DNA of 48,519 nt from Lachnospiraceae bacterium (GCA_024405115.1 JAKSPD010000010.1:1-48519); one strand, 5' to 3'; shown: positions 8,209 to 16,079, counted from the stretch's first letter. Program-made: numbers and translations. The notes: generated from the sequence alone by a model not told the origin.

Positions 8209-9426
8209 ATGTATACGTTAGAGGACTATTTAAACTTTCGTGGGGATTTAAGCTTTGGTGTTTCCCCTGTCAACGAAATAGATGAAATGGTGTTTTCGGC
8301 CATAGGAAAGGCTGATTTTACCGGTATTTTAAGGGACGGCGAGATAGGCAGGTATTCAGAGGCGTTTGCCCGTTTCTTTGAAACGAAGGATAACGATGTA
8401 AATGCCCGCTTCGGCCTTCTGGCTTCGCCGATAATGATGAGGGTGCTTCATGCAATTTCACTCTGTCCCAGATATGCGGATATTAAGATCAGTAATTTCA
8501 TAAACAGGATAAGCACTGAAAAGACTGAGCAGATGTCGGCGCTGACCGTACTGGGTCCGAATGACAAGATATATGTGACTTTCCGCGGAACGGATGACAC
8601 CCTGGTGGGATGGAAGGAAAACTGCGAGCTTGCAATCCTTAACAGCGTGCCGGCACAGAGGGACGCGGTGACATACCTTGAAACCGTTGCTGAAATATTC
8701 AAGGGTCCCCTTGTGGTCACGGGGCATTCAAAAGGCGGAAACCTTGCCGTTTATGCCGCGGCGAATGCCGATGAGGAAATCCGGGGAAGGATTGAGAAGG
8801 TCATAAGCTATGACGGTCCCGGATTCAGGAAAGAGTTCTTCGAGACAGAAGGCTATCAAAGCATTCAGGACAAGGTGAGCACGCTGGTTCCAAAAGCGAG
8901 CATTGTGGGCATGCTCATGGAAAATGCAGGCAGGCTGGAAGTGGTGGAGTGTGAAAGCGAAGGCCCGGCTGCCCATGACATTTTTGTATGGAATCTTGGA
9001 AGGGAAGGCTTTTTAAGGGCGCAGGATCTGACTGAAAAGAGCCTGGTCTTCCGTCAGGCAATTGAAAACACCCTTGATGAGATGGACATGACTGAAAGGC
9101 AGGAGTTTGTGAATGAACTGTTTGAAGCCCTCTCGTCAACAGGTGCCGTAAAGCTCCTTGATTTTACGGAACAGTCACTGGCCCAGATAATAAAGCTTTC
9201 AGGAAATTTCAACAGGTCAAAGGAAATCAGGGAATTTATTCTTGATCTCTCGCGTTTCTTCATAAAAGGAGCAGCAAAAAATACCCTCGAGGAACTGCAG
9301 GAAAGAATACAGGAGCACATACAGGAAAGAAAACAGGATAAAGTCAATGATCCGGTAAAGGAAAAAACAGAAGAACCAAAGGATCCTGACGAGTCTTCGC
9401 AAAATGAGCAGGAGTCTTATGGATAA
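8209..9426 (+). CDS. Mbeg1-like (DUF2974) lipase/hydrolase
   Basis: A 405-residue alpha/beta hydrolase of the DUF2974/Mbeg1-like group common in gut clostridia. The start (YTLEDYLNFRGDLSF) is characteristic of the family. The nucleophile elbow is VTGHSKGGNLA (Ser about 174), and the HD of GPAAHDIFVW (about 250) is a candidate catalytic His. The C-terminal third is predicted helical and ends in a Lys/Glu/Gln-rich tail (about 355-405), likely disordered. It has no signal peptide. The substrate is unknown; a phospholipase-like role is inferred from the fold only. An AGAGGAAAGGAAG ribosome binding site precedes ATG 8209. Confidence 0.82.
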   Translation: MYTLEDYLNFRGDLSFGVSPVNEIDEMVFSAIGKADFTGILRDGEIGRYSEAFARFFETKDNDVNARFGLLASPIMMRVLHAISLCPRYADIKISNFINRISTEKTEQMSALTVLGPNDKIYVTFRGTDDTLVGWKENCELAILNSVPAQRDAVTYLETVAEIFKGPLVVTGHSKGGNLAVYAAANADEEIRGRIEKVISYDGPGFRKEFFETEGYQSIQDKVSTLVPKASIVGMLMENAGRLEVVECESEGPAAHDIFVWNLGREGFLRAQDLTEKSLVFRQAIENTLDEMDMTERQEFVNELFEALSSTGAVKLLDFTEQSLAQIIKLSGNFNRSKEIREFILDLSRFFIKGAAKNTLEELQERIQEHIQERKQDKVNDPVKEKTEEPKDPDESSQNEQESYG

Positions 9427-9632
9427 GAAGGAACTCGAAAGAATAATACTGCACTCACTGCGGCTCCTGCTCGCGCCGCTGCCCGGTCAAGGCAGTCAGC
9501 CCTGAATCAGGAAAAGACCTTCGCATATGTTATTATAAGCTGCAGGAACTTAAAAAGGTCGTTGCACCCAGATACGGGTGCGAACTCTGTTATACGGATG
9601 TTCCGTGTGAGAGCGGGATACCAAAAAAGAGA
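9419..9632 (+). pseudogene. Small Cys-rich gene, frameshifted
   Basis: An ATG at 9419 overlaps the upstream stop (TTATGGATAA) and opens MDKKELERIILHSLR, then runs to a TGA near 9505. From about 9447 another frame reads a Cys-rich segment (CGSCSRRC), then KDLRICYYKLQELKKVV and YGCELCYTDVPCESG, ending in TGA at about 9632. That second frame has no start of its own. One small gene of about 70 residues with a frameshift would account for both pieces. The paired Cys residues could bind metal. I do not recognise the family. The spacing fits an operon with the Mbeg1-like gene. Confidence 0.35.
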
Positions 9633-9703
9633 ATATGAAACTAAAAGGGCCGTAAAGCACCTTAAATTTCTCATTTCTAAACAGGGCGAAGGCGGTGAGC
9701 AGT

Positions 9704-10576
9704 TTACTTTCCGGGATTCACGTGAATCATCACGTGCTTTATCTGCGGGAAGTTTTTTTCAAGGTCATCGTGAAGCTCTTCTGAAATGGCGTGGGCATCC
9801 AGAAGGGAAAGAGTCCTGTCCACGGATATCTCAACATCCACATAAGCCTGACTTCCAAAACGCCTTGTATGAAGGAGGTCAAGACTTTCCACGTTTTCAC
9901 GTTCCTCGATGAATCTTCTTATTTCCCCTTCAATAAGCGTTCCGCATGATGTATCCAGAAGACCCCTGACAGCTTCCGATCCGATGTCCCATGCAACCTT
10001 AAGTATGAACGCACATATCAGTAAGCTGATGACCGGGTCCATGATGGGGAATCCCATCCTTGCGGCCGCAATACCAAGAAGCGAGCCTACTGAGGAGATG
10101 GCGTCTGAACGGTGATGCCATGCATCTGCCTCAAACGCAGCCGATCCCATCTTTTTTGCATGATGCATCGTATAGCGGAACATGGCCTCCTTTGTGACAA
10201 TTGAGACCACGGCGGCAATTAACGGAAGTATGCCGGGAACAGTGAATCCGGTACTGCTTCCGTTTATTATCTTTTCTATTCCGGCTTTTCCAATCCCGAT
10301 TCCCGTTGCAGCCAGGATGAGTCCAAGTATAAGCCCGGCCACGCTTTCATAACGGTCATGACCGTACGGGTGACTGTCGTCAGGGGCTTTTCTTGAAATC
10401 CTGGCACCTATGCCTGCCACTATTGTGGCAAACACATCTGAAAGTGAATGGATTGCATCAGAGATCATGGCAGAGGAATGCCCGATGATACCCGCATACA
10501 GCTTGAATGCGGTTAAAAGAATGTTTCCGAATATGCCTACCTGAGACAGGCGGCGTATCATTTTATCGTCCGTCAT
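9704..10576 (-). CDS. czcD: Cation diffusion facilitator, probable Ni/Co exporter
   Basis: A 290-residue CDF-family metal/proton antiporter with six membrane segments and a cytoplasmic C-terminal domain. The two metal-binding membrane motifs are DAIHSLSDV (about 41-49) and DAWHHRSDAISS (about 150-161); HPYGHDRYE follows the first. The C-terminal domain (about 205-290) carries the His-bearing strands HTRRFGSQAYVDVEI and HVMIHVNPG typical of the dimerisation domain. The longer in-frame start at 10705 lies inside a riboswitch. ATG 10576 follows GGAGGTCCGCAAAA, a strong ribosome binding site. The leader is a NiCo riboswitch with an overlapping terminator, so the gene is expected to be induced by Ni2+ or Co2+ and to pump them out. 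Confidence 0.9.
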   Translation of the reverse strand: MTDDKMIRRLSQVGIFGNILLTAFKLYAGIIGHSSAMISDAIHSLSDVFATIVAGIGARISRKAPDDSHPYGHDRYESVAGLILGLILAATGIGIGKAGIEKIINGSSTGFTVPGILPLIAAVVSIVTKEAMFRYTMHHAKKMGSAAFEADAWHHRSDAISSVGSLLGIAAARMGFPIMDPVISLLICAFILKVAWDIGSEAVRGLLDTSCGTLIEGEIRRFIEERENVESLDLLHTRRFGSQAYVDVEISVDRTLSLLDAHAISEELHDDLEKNFPQIKHVMIHVNPGK

Positions 10577-10624
10577 TTTTGCGGACCTCCATAGGGTTAT
10601 TCTCCCGCTTCTGCCCGGAGGAAT

Positions 10625-10667
10625 AAAAAAACACACCTCCGGAACAATAAACTGTCCCGCAGATGTG
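10625..10667 (-). terminator. Riboswitch-controlled intrinsic terminator
   Basis: On the minus strand CACATCTGCGGGACA pairs with TTGTTCCGGAGGTGTG (one G-G mismatch, two or three G-U pairs) and is followed by TTTTTTT (plus 10625-10631). The 5' arm of this hairpin is the 3' part of the aptamer, including the GGGACAG core. Metal binding would block the terminator and switch the gene on. Confidence 0.75.
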
Positions 10668-10731
10668 GTAATATCTGCTGCCGTTAGGCCCAGCCCCATG
10701 ACCATTTAGGTTCATCGCCTGCTCAGATTGT
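10644..10731 (-). promoter_or_regulatory. NiCo (czcD) riboswitch aptamer
   Basis: The minus strand reads, in order, CTGAGCAGGC, ATGA, GGTCATG, GCTGGG, GGCAGCAGAT, CATCTGCGGGACAG. From memory these match the crystallised NiCo aptamer element by element: the GAGCAGGC and GGGACAG junctions, the second helix around GGTCAT, a GGGC segment, and a hairpin CAGAT...ATCTG. P1 can form from ACAAT (5') and ATTGT (3'). The position directly upstream of a CDF exporter is the known gene context for this class. Confidence 0.88.
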
Positions 10732-10803
10732 ACTGTTGAATAGCATATTTAATGTTGTTGCAGTGCAAAGAGTATCATTATAGTATCATGAGACCGGAAA
10801 CAG

Positions 10804-10838
10804 GTCAACGCGTCAAAGTTGACAAACTTTTGACGCGT
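10804..10838. repeat. Near-perfect 35-nt inverted repeat
   Basis: CAACGCGTCAAA and TTTGACGCGTTG flank an 11-nt centre. It lies upstream of the NiCo leader and of a TATAAT-like box (minus strand) at about 10775. It could be an operator or one more single-copy palindromic unit; no T-run follows. The 10577-10890 spacer otherwise holds the riboswitch and the amidotransferase terminator. Confidence 0.6.
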
Positions 10839-10856
10839 TGGTTGTGCATCATGTCA

Positions 10857-10891
10857 ATGAAAAAGGAAGCCCGTGAGGACTTCCCTGTTTT
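10857..10891 (-). terminator. Terminator of the C26 amidotransferase gene
   Basis: On the minus strand the stem GGAAG / CTTCC encloses a TCCTCACGGG loop and is followed by TTTTT, just after the stop codon. Confidence 0.65.
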
Positions 10892-11589
10892 TATTTTGCA
10901 AGCCAGGTAAAGAACTGCGGCAGCTTATCATCAGCGTCCGGGTGGAACTGCGTTCCGATTATGGTACCACCGTATTCTACCGCCTCAATGATGCCGTCTT
11001 CAGAATAACCTGAGACAGTGAGCCCTCTGGGGCAACCGTCGATTGCATAGGTATGAAGCGAGGCACCCATGAGCGAGTCACATCCGATGATATTCCTTAC
11101 ATAGGTTCCCTCAACAAGGTTTACCCTGTGCTTAAGCTCGTCTTCCTTTCCCCTTAAAAGCTCGCCTGTCCTGTGTCCTGCAACTTCCTTGAGGAACGGA
11201 TGGGGGTTAAACTTTTTCCTTTCCATGTACAGGTCCGGAATGGTGCCTTCCCAGCCGGTTTCTGAAGCCAGGTCAACTGTCTTAAAATAACTCCCTATAG
11301 CCTGGCAGCCGAGGCATATTCCTAATACCTTCTTCCCGTTCTTCACGGCGTGGTCGATCACTTCCATATGGAATTTCCCAATCCCTCTCCCTCCGATGAG
11401 TATGAAGCAGTCACATAAGGAAAGTACGGATCCTGTAATCTGTCTGTCAACCGGCAGCACTCCTATCGGCGAAAGCCCGGCCTCAGAAGCTCTTTTTCCG
11501 TACGTGTTTGTGAAGAAGTATTTATCGTCATAAATATTTTCCGTGTCAAAGCCCGATGCAAAGGGCACGATTCCGACTGTTTTTCCCAT
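10891..11589 (-). CDS. Gamma-glutamyl-gamma-aminobutyrate hydrolase-like class I amidotransferase (C26)
   Basis: A 232-residue class I glutamine amidotransferase-fold hydrolase of the peptidase C26/PuuD group. The nucleophile is the first Cys of GICLGCQAIG (about 93), and the catalytic His is in GTQFHPDAD (about 214), followed by a short C-terminal helix. Relatives hydrolyse gamma-glutamyl bonds in polyamine breakdown or related compounds; the true substrate here is open because no puu genes are adjacent. It is a single-gene transcript with its own terminator. A GGAGG ribosome binding site (CATGGGAGGCGTTAA on the coding strand) precedes the ATG. One copy of the dispersed 13-mer falls inside it (11465-11477). 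Confidence 0.82.
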   Translation of the reverse strand: MGKTVGIVPFASGFDTENIYDDKYFFTNTYGKRASEAGLSPIGVLPVDRQITGSVLSLCDCFILIGGRGIGKFHMEVIDHAVKNGKKVLGICLGCQAIGSYFKTVDLASETGWEGTIPDLYMERKKFNPHPFLKEVAGHRTGELLRGKEDELKHRVNLVEGTYVRNIIGCDSLMGASLHTYAIDGCPRGLTVSGYSEDGIIEAVEYGGTIIGTQFHPDADDKLPQFFTWLAK

Positions 11590-11807
11590 TTAACGCCTCC
11601 CATGGAACCGGCTTAAAGACCTGAATGTTTTACAGGTTTCATAATCCCGGAACCCCAACGACAAGTATATCAGCGCACGGTTGCGAAAACAACAGTATTT
11701 ATAAAACAAAGTAACGGCAAGTTACGCGTGTGTGCTTCCTGCACACCTGCTGAAAGAAAGAGTGTGTTATATAGAATATAACAAAATTTTAAGTGGGGAG
11801 GTTTATC

Positions 11808-12462
11808 ATGAAAAGAAAACTAAGCGTACTTCTTATAATGGCGATGATCATCGTTTCAGCGTTCTCATCGTATGCGGCGGCCACCTACTCGGATGCCTGG
11901 AAACAGTCTTCTGACGGGAACTGGTGCGTGTACGGGTCAGACGGGAAAATGATCACAAATGCATGGTTCTGTGATGATGCCGTTCCGGAAAACGGAAAGG
12001 AAGTCTGGTACCTGATCGACAGTGACGGACATATGATTGCAGCAGGCCTTTGATAACTGCATTTTCAATGCTGATGTCATCAACGAGGCAACAGAGGCCA
12101 CAAGAATCGTGATACTTGAAACCTGCAGGTTTAATAACGGGGCCAGGTGCGTTTTCAGAAGCGGCATAAAGGAAGCCGGCATCGAGTATTCAAATCCCAA
12201 GATTTTTCTGTACCTGCCTGCTGAAGTCATATTTGACGGAAACGTGGGCACCGCCATGGCACTGGGGCATTTTGACTTTACGGCTGACGGTGTCGTAATT
12301 AAGGAGTCAGATGCTGAAAACTTCATTGATGATGAACACCCGGAGCAGGGCATCGTTCCTTATACAGGTCAGAAATCAAGCGTGCACGGCATCGCAAAAT
12401 GGCAGGAAAACGGAAAGCAGGTGGAATTTACACTCTGTGAGTACACACCCGGAATGGACTGA
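11808..12462 (+). pseudogene. Exported cell-wall-binding-repeat protein, frameshifted
   Basis: The first frame starts at ATG 11808 behind GGGGAGG and encodes a signal peptide (MKRKLSVLLIMAMIIVSAFS, cut near AYA), then a choline-binding-type aromatic repeat (WKQSSDGNWCVYGSDGKMI, WYLIDSDGHMI). It stops at TGA 12051-12053. The +1 frame continues without a gap from the same point (FDNCIFNADVINEATE) to TGA 12462, with no ATG of its own, only a TTG at 12037. Removing one C from GGCCTT at about 12047 would give a single protein of about 218 residues. The second part is an unrecognised beta-rich domain with FNNGARCVF and FDGNVGTAMALG. The +1 frameshift is seen directly; whether it is real decay or a base error cannot be told here. 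Confidence 0.6.
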
Positions 12463-12487
12463 TTTCGTGACATAAAAGTAGCGCTTA

Positions 12488-12532
12488 AATTTCGTACCGG
12501 CATGGCATACCCGTGCCGGTACTGTTTTTATG
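12488..12532 (+). terminator. Rho-independent terminator
   Basis: The stem GTACCGGCA / TGCCGGTAC with a loop of about 13 nt is followed by TGTTTTTA. It ends the exported-protein transcript. Confidence 0.8.
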
Positions 12533-12589
12533 TTTATTTCTCTGTAAATCTGTTATAATTATTGAATATTCATTCAAGGGGATTATTAA

Positions 12590-13354
12590 ATGTTTATTTT
12601 TCCAATTGCGGTCTTATCAATTCCTACAGGCATTTATATGTGTGCCGCATTACTTCCGGCAGCCCTTCTGATGCGGTACATCTACCGCATGGACAAGGTG
12701 GAAAAGGAGCCCACAAAGCTTCTTCGCGGCCTTGTGTTCCGAGGCTGCCTCGCAGGTGTCATAGCAATCGTCCTTGAACTTGTCGGGGAGTTCGTGCTTG
12801 ACATGGGCGTAGGGGAGGAAAGCCCCGCCTATAACTATTTCCTGGCTTTCTGCGTGGTGGCAATGGCGGAGGAGGGAGCCAAGCTCTTCCTTCTTAAAAA
12901 GTATACCTGGAAGAATGAAAACTTTAATTACAGGTTTGATGCCGTGGTTTATGCCGCCTTCATCTCACTTGGATTTGCGGCATTTGAAAACATCGGATAC
13001 ATTTTTACTTACGGTCTTCAGGTGACACTTGCCCGTACTGTGTTCGCTGTTCCCGGGCATCTTGGATTTTCAGTGTTCATGGGAGTTTTCTACGGACTTG
13101 CAAAGAAGGCGGAGACTGCAGGAAGGAAACGCGCCTGCAGGCGGAATCTCCGTATGGCATATATAGTTCCCGTGTTCCTGCACGGGTTTTATGATGCGTG
13201 CTGCATGTCGGAATCCACGCTGTCTTCAGTCATTTTCTTTGCCTTTGTCGCCATCATGTATGTGGTTGTTATCAGGATTGTGAAGAAGGAATCTAAAAAA
13301 GATGAGCCAATCGTGGAACAGCCCGCTGAAACACTCTGGCATCAGGACCAGTGA
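12590..13354 (+). CDS. prsW: PrsW-family intramembrane metalloprotease
   Basis: A 254-residue polytopic membrane protein with about seven hydrophobic segments. The PrsW family residues are in place: MAEEGAKL (EExxK, about 92-99), FAAFENIGY (about 129-137), PGHLGFSVFMG (about 154-164) and FLHGFYDACC (about 197-206), which together form the glutamate/histidine metal site. In Bacillus subtilis PrsW makes the site-1 cut in anti-sigma factor RsiW. No sigma or anti-sigma gene lies beside this copy, so its target is unknown. The tail after about 230 is charged and cytoplasmic. A TATAAT box (about 12555) and CAAGGGGATT ribosome binding site precede ATG 12590. Confidence 0.88.
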   Translation: MFIFPIAVLSIPTGIYMCAALLPAALLMRYIYRMDKVEKEPTKLLRGLVFRGCLAGVIAIVLELVGEFVLDMGVGEESPAYNYFLAFCVVAMAEEGAKLFLLKKYTWKNENFNYRFDAVVYAAFISLGFAAFENIGYIFTYGLQVTLARTVFAVPGHLGFSVFMGVFYGLAKKAETAGRKRACRRNLRMAYIVPVFLHGFYDACCMSESTLSSVIFFAFVAIMYVVVIRIVKKESKKDEPIVEQPAETLWHQDQ

Positions 13355-13366
13355 TAAATTTGATTC

Positions 13367-13515
13367 GTATTATTTCCGGAAATGTGGTCCTGAGGTATTA
13401 TTTCCTGAAAATGTGGTCCTGAGGTATTTAATTTCCCGCAGAAAGTGAACCCGAAGAATTATTACCTGCAGTAAGCGGGAATGAAGTATTTAATTTCCCG
13501 CAGTAAGCGGGCCTG
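13367..13515 (+). repeat. Degenerate direct repeats of about 30 nt, five copies
   Basis: Copies begin near 13367, 13395, 13424, 13456 and 13486. The first two share GTATTATTTCC...ATGTGGTCCTGAG. The third and fifth share GTATTTAATTTCCCGCAG. The array fills the space between prsW and the MFS gene, and an in-frame upward extension of the MFS ORF (from 13481) is only repeat sequence. Confidence 0.65.
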
Positions 13516-13543
13516 TAATTGTCCCCCACAGGACGTTAATCAG

Positions 13544-14752
13544 ATGGACAGAAAAAAGAAGAAACTCTATAGCGGTGCAATGGCTTTCATTTTCCTCATG
13601 GGAATTGTAAGCCTTTTTTCTGATATGACTCACGAAGGTGCAAGAAGCATTCTGGGGGAATACTTAAACCTTACGGGGGCATCGGCGGCAGCCATAGGGT
13701 TTGTGTCAGGAGTTGGGGAGCTTTGCGGATACTCTTTAAGGCTTCTGTCAGGAATCATTGCGGATAAGACCGGAAAGTACTGGACCCTGGTGATAGTGGG
13801 CTATGCCATGCAGGTACTTGCCATACCGGCGCTGGCACTTGTTCCGGAAAACGGATGGATATTTGCCTGCGGTCTCGTGATTATGGAGCGCATCGGCAAA
13901 GCCGTAAAAAAACCTGCAAAAAACACACTCGTAAGCTTCGCCGCAAGTGAGGTGGGCACGGGAAAGGGTTTTGCATATCAGGAGTTTTTAGATCAGCTGG
14001 GAGCCTTCCTGGGTCCGGTGATTCTTTTTGTGATTGCGTCCGTAAAAGGCACGGGAAGCCTTTTCTCAACTTACAGGATAAGCTTTGCGATACTGGGTAT
14101 TCCGGCGCTTATTACTATTGGGCTTGTGGTGTTTTCAAAGATAAAGTACCCGAACCCGGAAATGTTTGAAAAGGCGGAGGAAGAGAAAAAAGAGTTTCAT
14201 TTCCAGAAGTCATTTGTTTTCTATGTGATCGCGATATGTCTCTTTGCATTCGGTTTCGCGGATTTTACCCTCATCACGCTGCATGCGGCAAAAACCGGGG
14301 CCTTCCCTGACAGCACCCTGAGCCTTCTATATGCAGCGGCCATGGCAGTCGATGCTTTTGCGGCACTTTTCTTCGGGTGGCTTTTTGACAGGATAGGGTT
14401 AAAGGCTCTCATACTTTCAACTGTCTGCAGTTCATTTTTCTCATGCTTTATTTTCCTTACCGGGAATCCTGTCATGATGGGCGTGGGAATCGTACTGTGG
14501 GGAATAGGGATGGGCGCGCAGGAAAGCATCATGAAGGCGGCTGTCAGCAAAATCATCCCGCGTTCCATGCGCAGCACAGGCTTTGGCATATTTGAAACAG
14601 GTTTTGGCATTGCATGGTTTTTGGGAAGCTGGCTTCTGGGCGCACTTTATGACGCCGCTCCCCTCATGCTTGTCATTGTGTCCGTGGCGGCGCAGCTCCT
14701 GGCAATCGTTTTCTACATGATATGCATCAGCAGGCAGGAAAAGGGACTGTAG
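13544..14752 (+). CDS. MFS transporter
   Basis: A 402-residue major facilitator with twelve hydrophobic segments in two halves and a charged central loop (about 205-220, EKAEEEKKEF). The segment SDMTHEGARSILGEYLNLTGAS after helix 1 resembles a clostridial MFS subgroup whose substrates are not defined. Helix 2-3 carries SGIIADKTGKYW, the family's cytoplasmic G-x-x-x-D-(R/K)-x-G-x-(R/K)-like motif. I placed the start at ATG 13544 (MDRKKKK), preceded by AGGACG, because the upstream in-frame ATG at 13481 lies in the repeat array. It could export drugs or metabolites; the sequence does not say which. Confidence 0.82.
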   Translation: MDRKKKKLYSGAMAFIFLMGIVSLFSDMTHEGARSILGEYLNLTGASAAAIGFVSGVGELCGYSLRLLSGIIADKTGKYWTLVIVGYAMQVLAIPALALVPENGWIFACGLVIMERIGKAVKKPAKNTLVSFAASEVGTGKGFAYQEFLDQLGAFLGPVILFVIASVKGTGSLFSTYRISFAILGIPALITIGLVVFSKIKYPNPEMFEKAEEEKKEFHFQKSFVFYVIAICLFAFGFADFTLITLHAAKTGAFPDSTLSLLYAAAMAVDAFAALFFGWLFDRIGLKALILSTVCSSFFSCFIFLTGNPVMMGVGIVLWGIGMGAQESIMKAAVSKIIPRSMRSTGFGIFETGFGIAWFLGSWLLGALYDAAPLMLVIVSVAAQLLAIVFYMICISRQEKGL

Positions 14753-14815
14753 TCTGTATATTGATCAGCAAACATAAAGGGACTTTAATCCATGCTTTGT
14801 CCCTGACTGCGAGCC

Positions 14816-15045
14816 ATCGGCGCCAGCCGGGTAATGCAAGATTTCATAAGTTTAACGATCTGGCATTGCTTTTTTCTTTTTTAAGCTTTCGCCGATGCTT
14901 GGGTAATGTGGGGTTTCATAGATTTAACGATATGGCACTATCGGTAATGCAACAATTGAAATAAGCCCTTTTATGCATTACCAGATCACGTTAAAAATCT
15001 TTAAAAGTAGTGCCATAAATGATAGAAACGTGCTTTATGCATTAC
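14816..15045. repeat. Palindromic units with GGTAATGCA arms and 13-mer copies
   Basis: The clearest unit is 14943-14982 (GGTAATGCA...TGCATTACC). Imperfect units lie at 14830-14870, 14902-14942 and 15007-15045. TATGGCACTA (14931-14940) and TAGTGCCATA (15008-15017) are perfect inverted partners. Copies of the dispersed 13-mer at 14816 (+) and 14884 (-) flank the first unit. A 24-nt direct similarity (TTTCATA..TTTAACGAT) occurs at about 14842 and 14913. Confidence 0.6.
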
Positions 15046-15070
15046 TTTTTTCTTCAGGATGCGAAGCGTA

Positions 15071-15340
15071 TAGTGGGACATTTAAAAAAAACGCAGATTT
15101 CCCACTATGAGTAGTGGGACTTCTTCAAAAATCCGGGTTTGTCCCACTACAAGATACCCGGGAAAGCACCACATAGTGTGTAAATATAGTGGGACTATCG
15201 CAAATATCAATGAATGTCCCACTATATAAGTGATAAAAAGAGGCCGTTTCAGTTGTGCCTGTAGTGGGAAGAACGTGAAAAACGTCAAATGTCCCACTAC
15301 GCGTAGTATCAAAACTGGCATAACTCAAAATGTCCCACTA
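15071..15340. repeat. Five-unit palindromic array, TAGTGGGAC arms (copy 1)
   Basis: Units at 15071-15107, 15112-15149, 15187-15224, 15262-15299 and 15304-15340 each pair TAGTGGGAC with GTCCCACTA around about 20 nt of variable sequence; the last unit has a degenerate left arm. Linkers are 4, 37, 37 and 4 nt. The spacer 14753-15389 holds only this array, the GGTAATGCA units and the dispersed 13-mers (one at 15351-15363); I see no gene. Confidence 0.9.
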
Positions 15341-15389
15341 CGGATTCCACGGCTTTCGCCGATTAACTTGTATGTAAGGGTTATTATTA

Positions 15390-15890
15390 ATGGCAAATCT
15401 TATAACAACCTTCAGGATCATATTTAGCTTTGCCATGTTATGGCCCAAAGTCGGGTCGGAAGGGTTCATTGTGCTATATCTTCTTGCCGGGCTTACGGAC
15501 ATGGCCGACGGGCCGGTCGCGAGGAGAACGGGAACGGTAAGCGAATCTGGGTCAAGGCTTGATACGGCAGCAGACATATGCTTTTTTGCAGCGGCGGCAT
15601 ATAAAATCTTTCCGGTCATAAGTATCCCGTGGTGGCTTTTTGCGTGGATTATTATCATAGCCTTATTAAAGGTGGCAGGCATAGTGTACGGCATGATTCA
15701 AAATGGCAGGCTCACGCCGATTCACTCAAAGGCAAATAAGCTTACGGGTCTTATGATGTTCGTTTTTCCGTTTACGCTGACATTTATTCCGGAAAAGTAT
15801 TCAGTGGCCGTCATGTGTTCCCTTGCGACATTTGCAGCTATCAATGAATTATCAAAAACAAGGACTAAGAGCAGGGAAAAGCAATCATAA
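15390..15890 (+). CDS. CDP-alcohol phosphatidyltransferase family protein
   Basis: A 166-residue membrane enzyme that transfers a phosphoalcohol from a CDP-linked lipid or alcohol. The full catalytic signature D-x2-D-G-x2-A-R-x8-G-x3-D-x3-D is present from DMADGPVARR to SRLDTAAD (about 37-62). About five hydrophobic segments follow or flank it. It is slightly shorter than PgsA (about 180-190 residues), so it may be a phosphatidylglycerophosphate synthase-like paralogue rather than the housekeeping enzyme. AAGGG 12 nt upstream is the likely ribosome binding site. The dispersed 13-mer sits 27 nt before the start. Confidence 0.85.
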   Translation: MANLITTFRIIFSFAMLWPKVGSEGFIVLYLLAGLTDMADGPVARRTGTVSESGSRLDTAADICFFAAAAYKIFPVISIPWWLFAWIIIIALLKVAGIVYGMIQNGRLTPIHSKANKLTGLMMFVFPFTLTFIPEKYSVAVMCSLATFAAINELSKTRTKSREKQS

Positions 15891-16079
15891 ATTTTCATGG
15901 TACCGGGTGTGGACCGGAAGTTATAAATTAAGGCAGTATGTGATGACAGCACCGGGGTGCTTTCAAATAGAACAATATACGTAAATCCTCGGTAATTCAA
16001 CTGCCGGGTGATTCACAAGTGGCATAATGTAACATCATTAGAAGAAGTGCAGTTTTTGCAGTCTAGAGGAGTGTGCTGA

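Noticed and set aside
9562-9912. Plus-strand ORF of 116 codons
   Set aside because: It is largely antisense to the 3' end of the CDF gene, which has strong family motifs.
10577-10705. N-terminal extension of the CDF transporter
   Set aside because: This stretch is the NiCo riboswitch and its terminator; the true start at 10576 has a GGAGG site.
13481-13543. Longer start for the MFS gene
   Set aside because: The extension is repeat sequence, lacks a ribosome binding site, and ends just before a natural start at 13544.
15071-15340. CRISPR array
   Set aside because: The conserved parts are inverted arms around a loop, not direct repeats around spacers; linkers vary from 4 to 37 nt, and there are no cas genes in the window.
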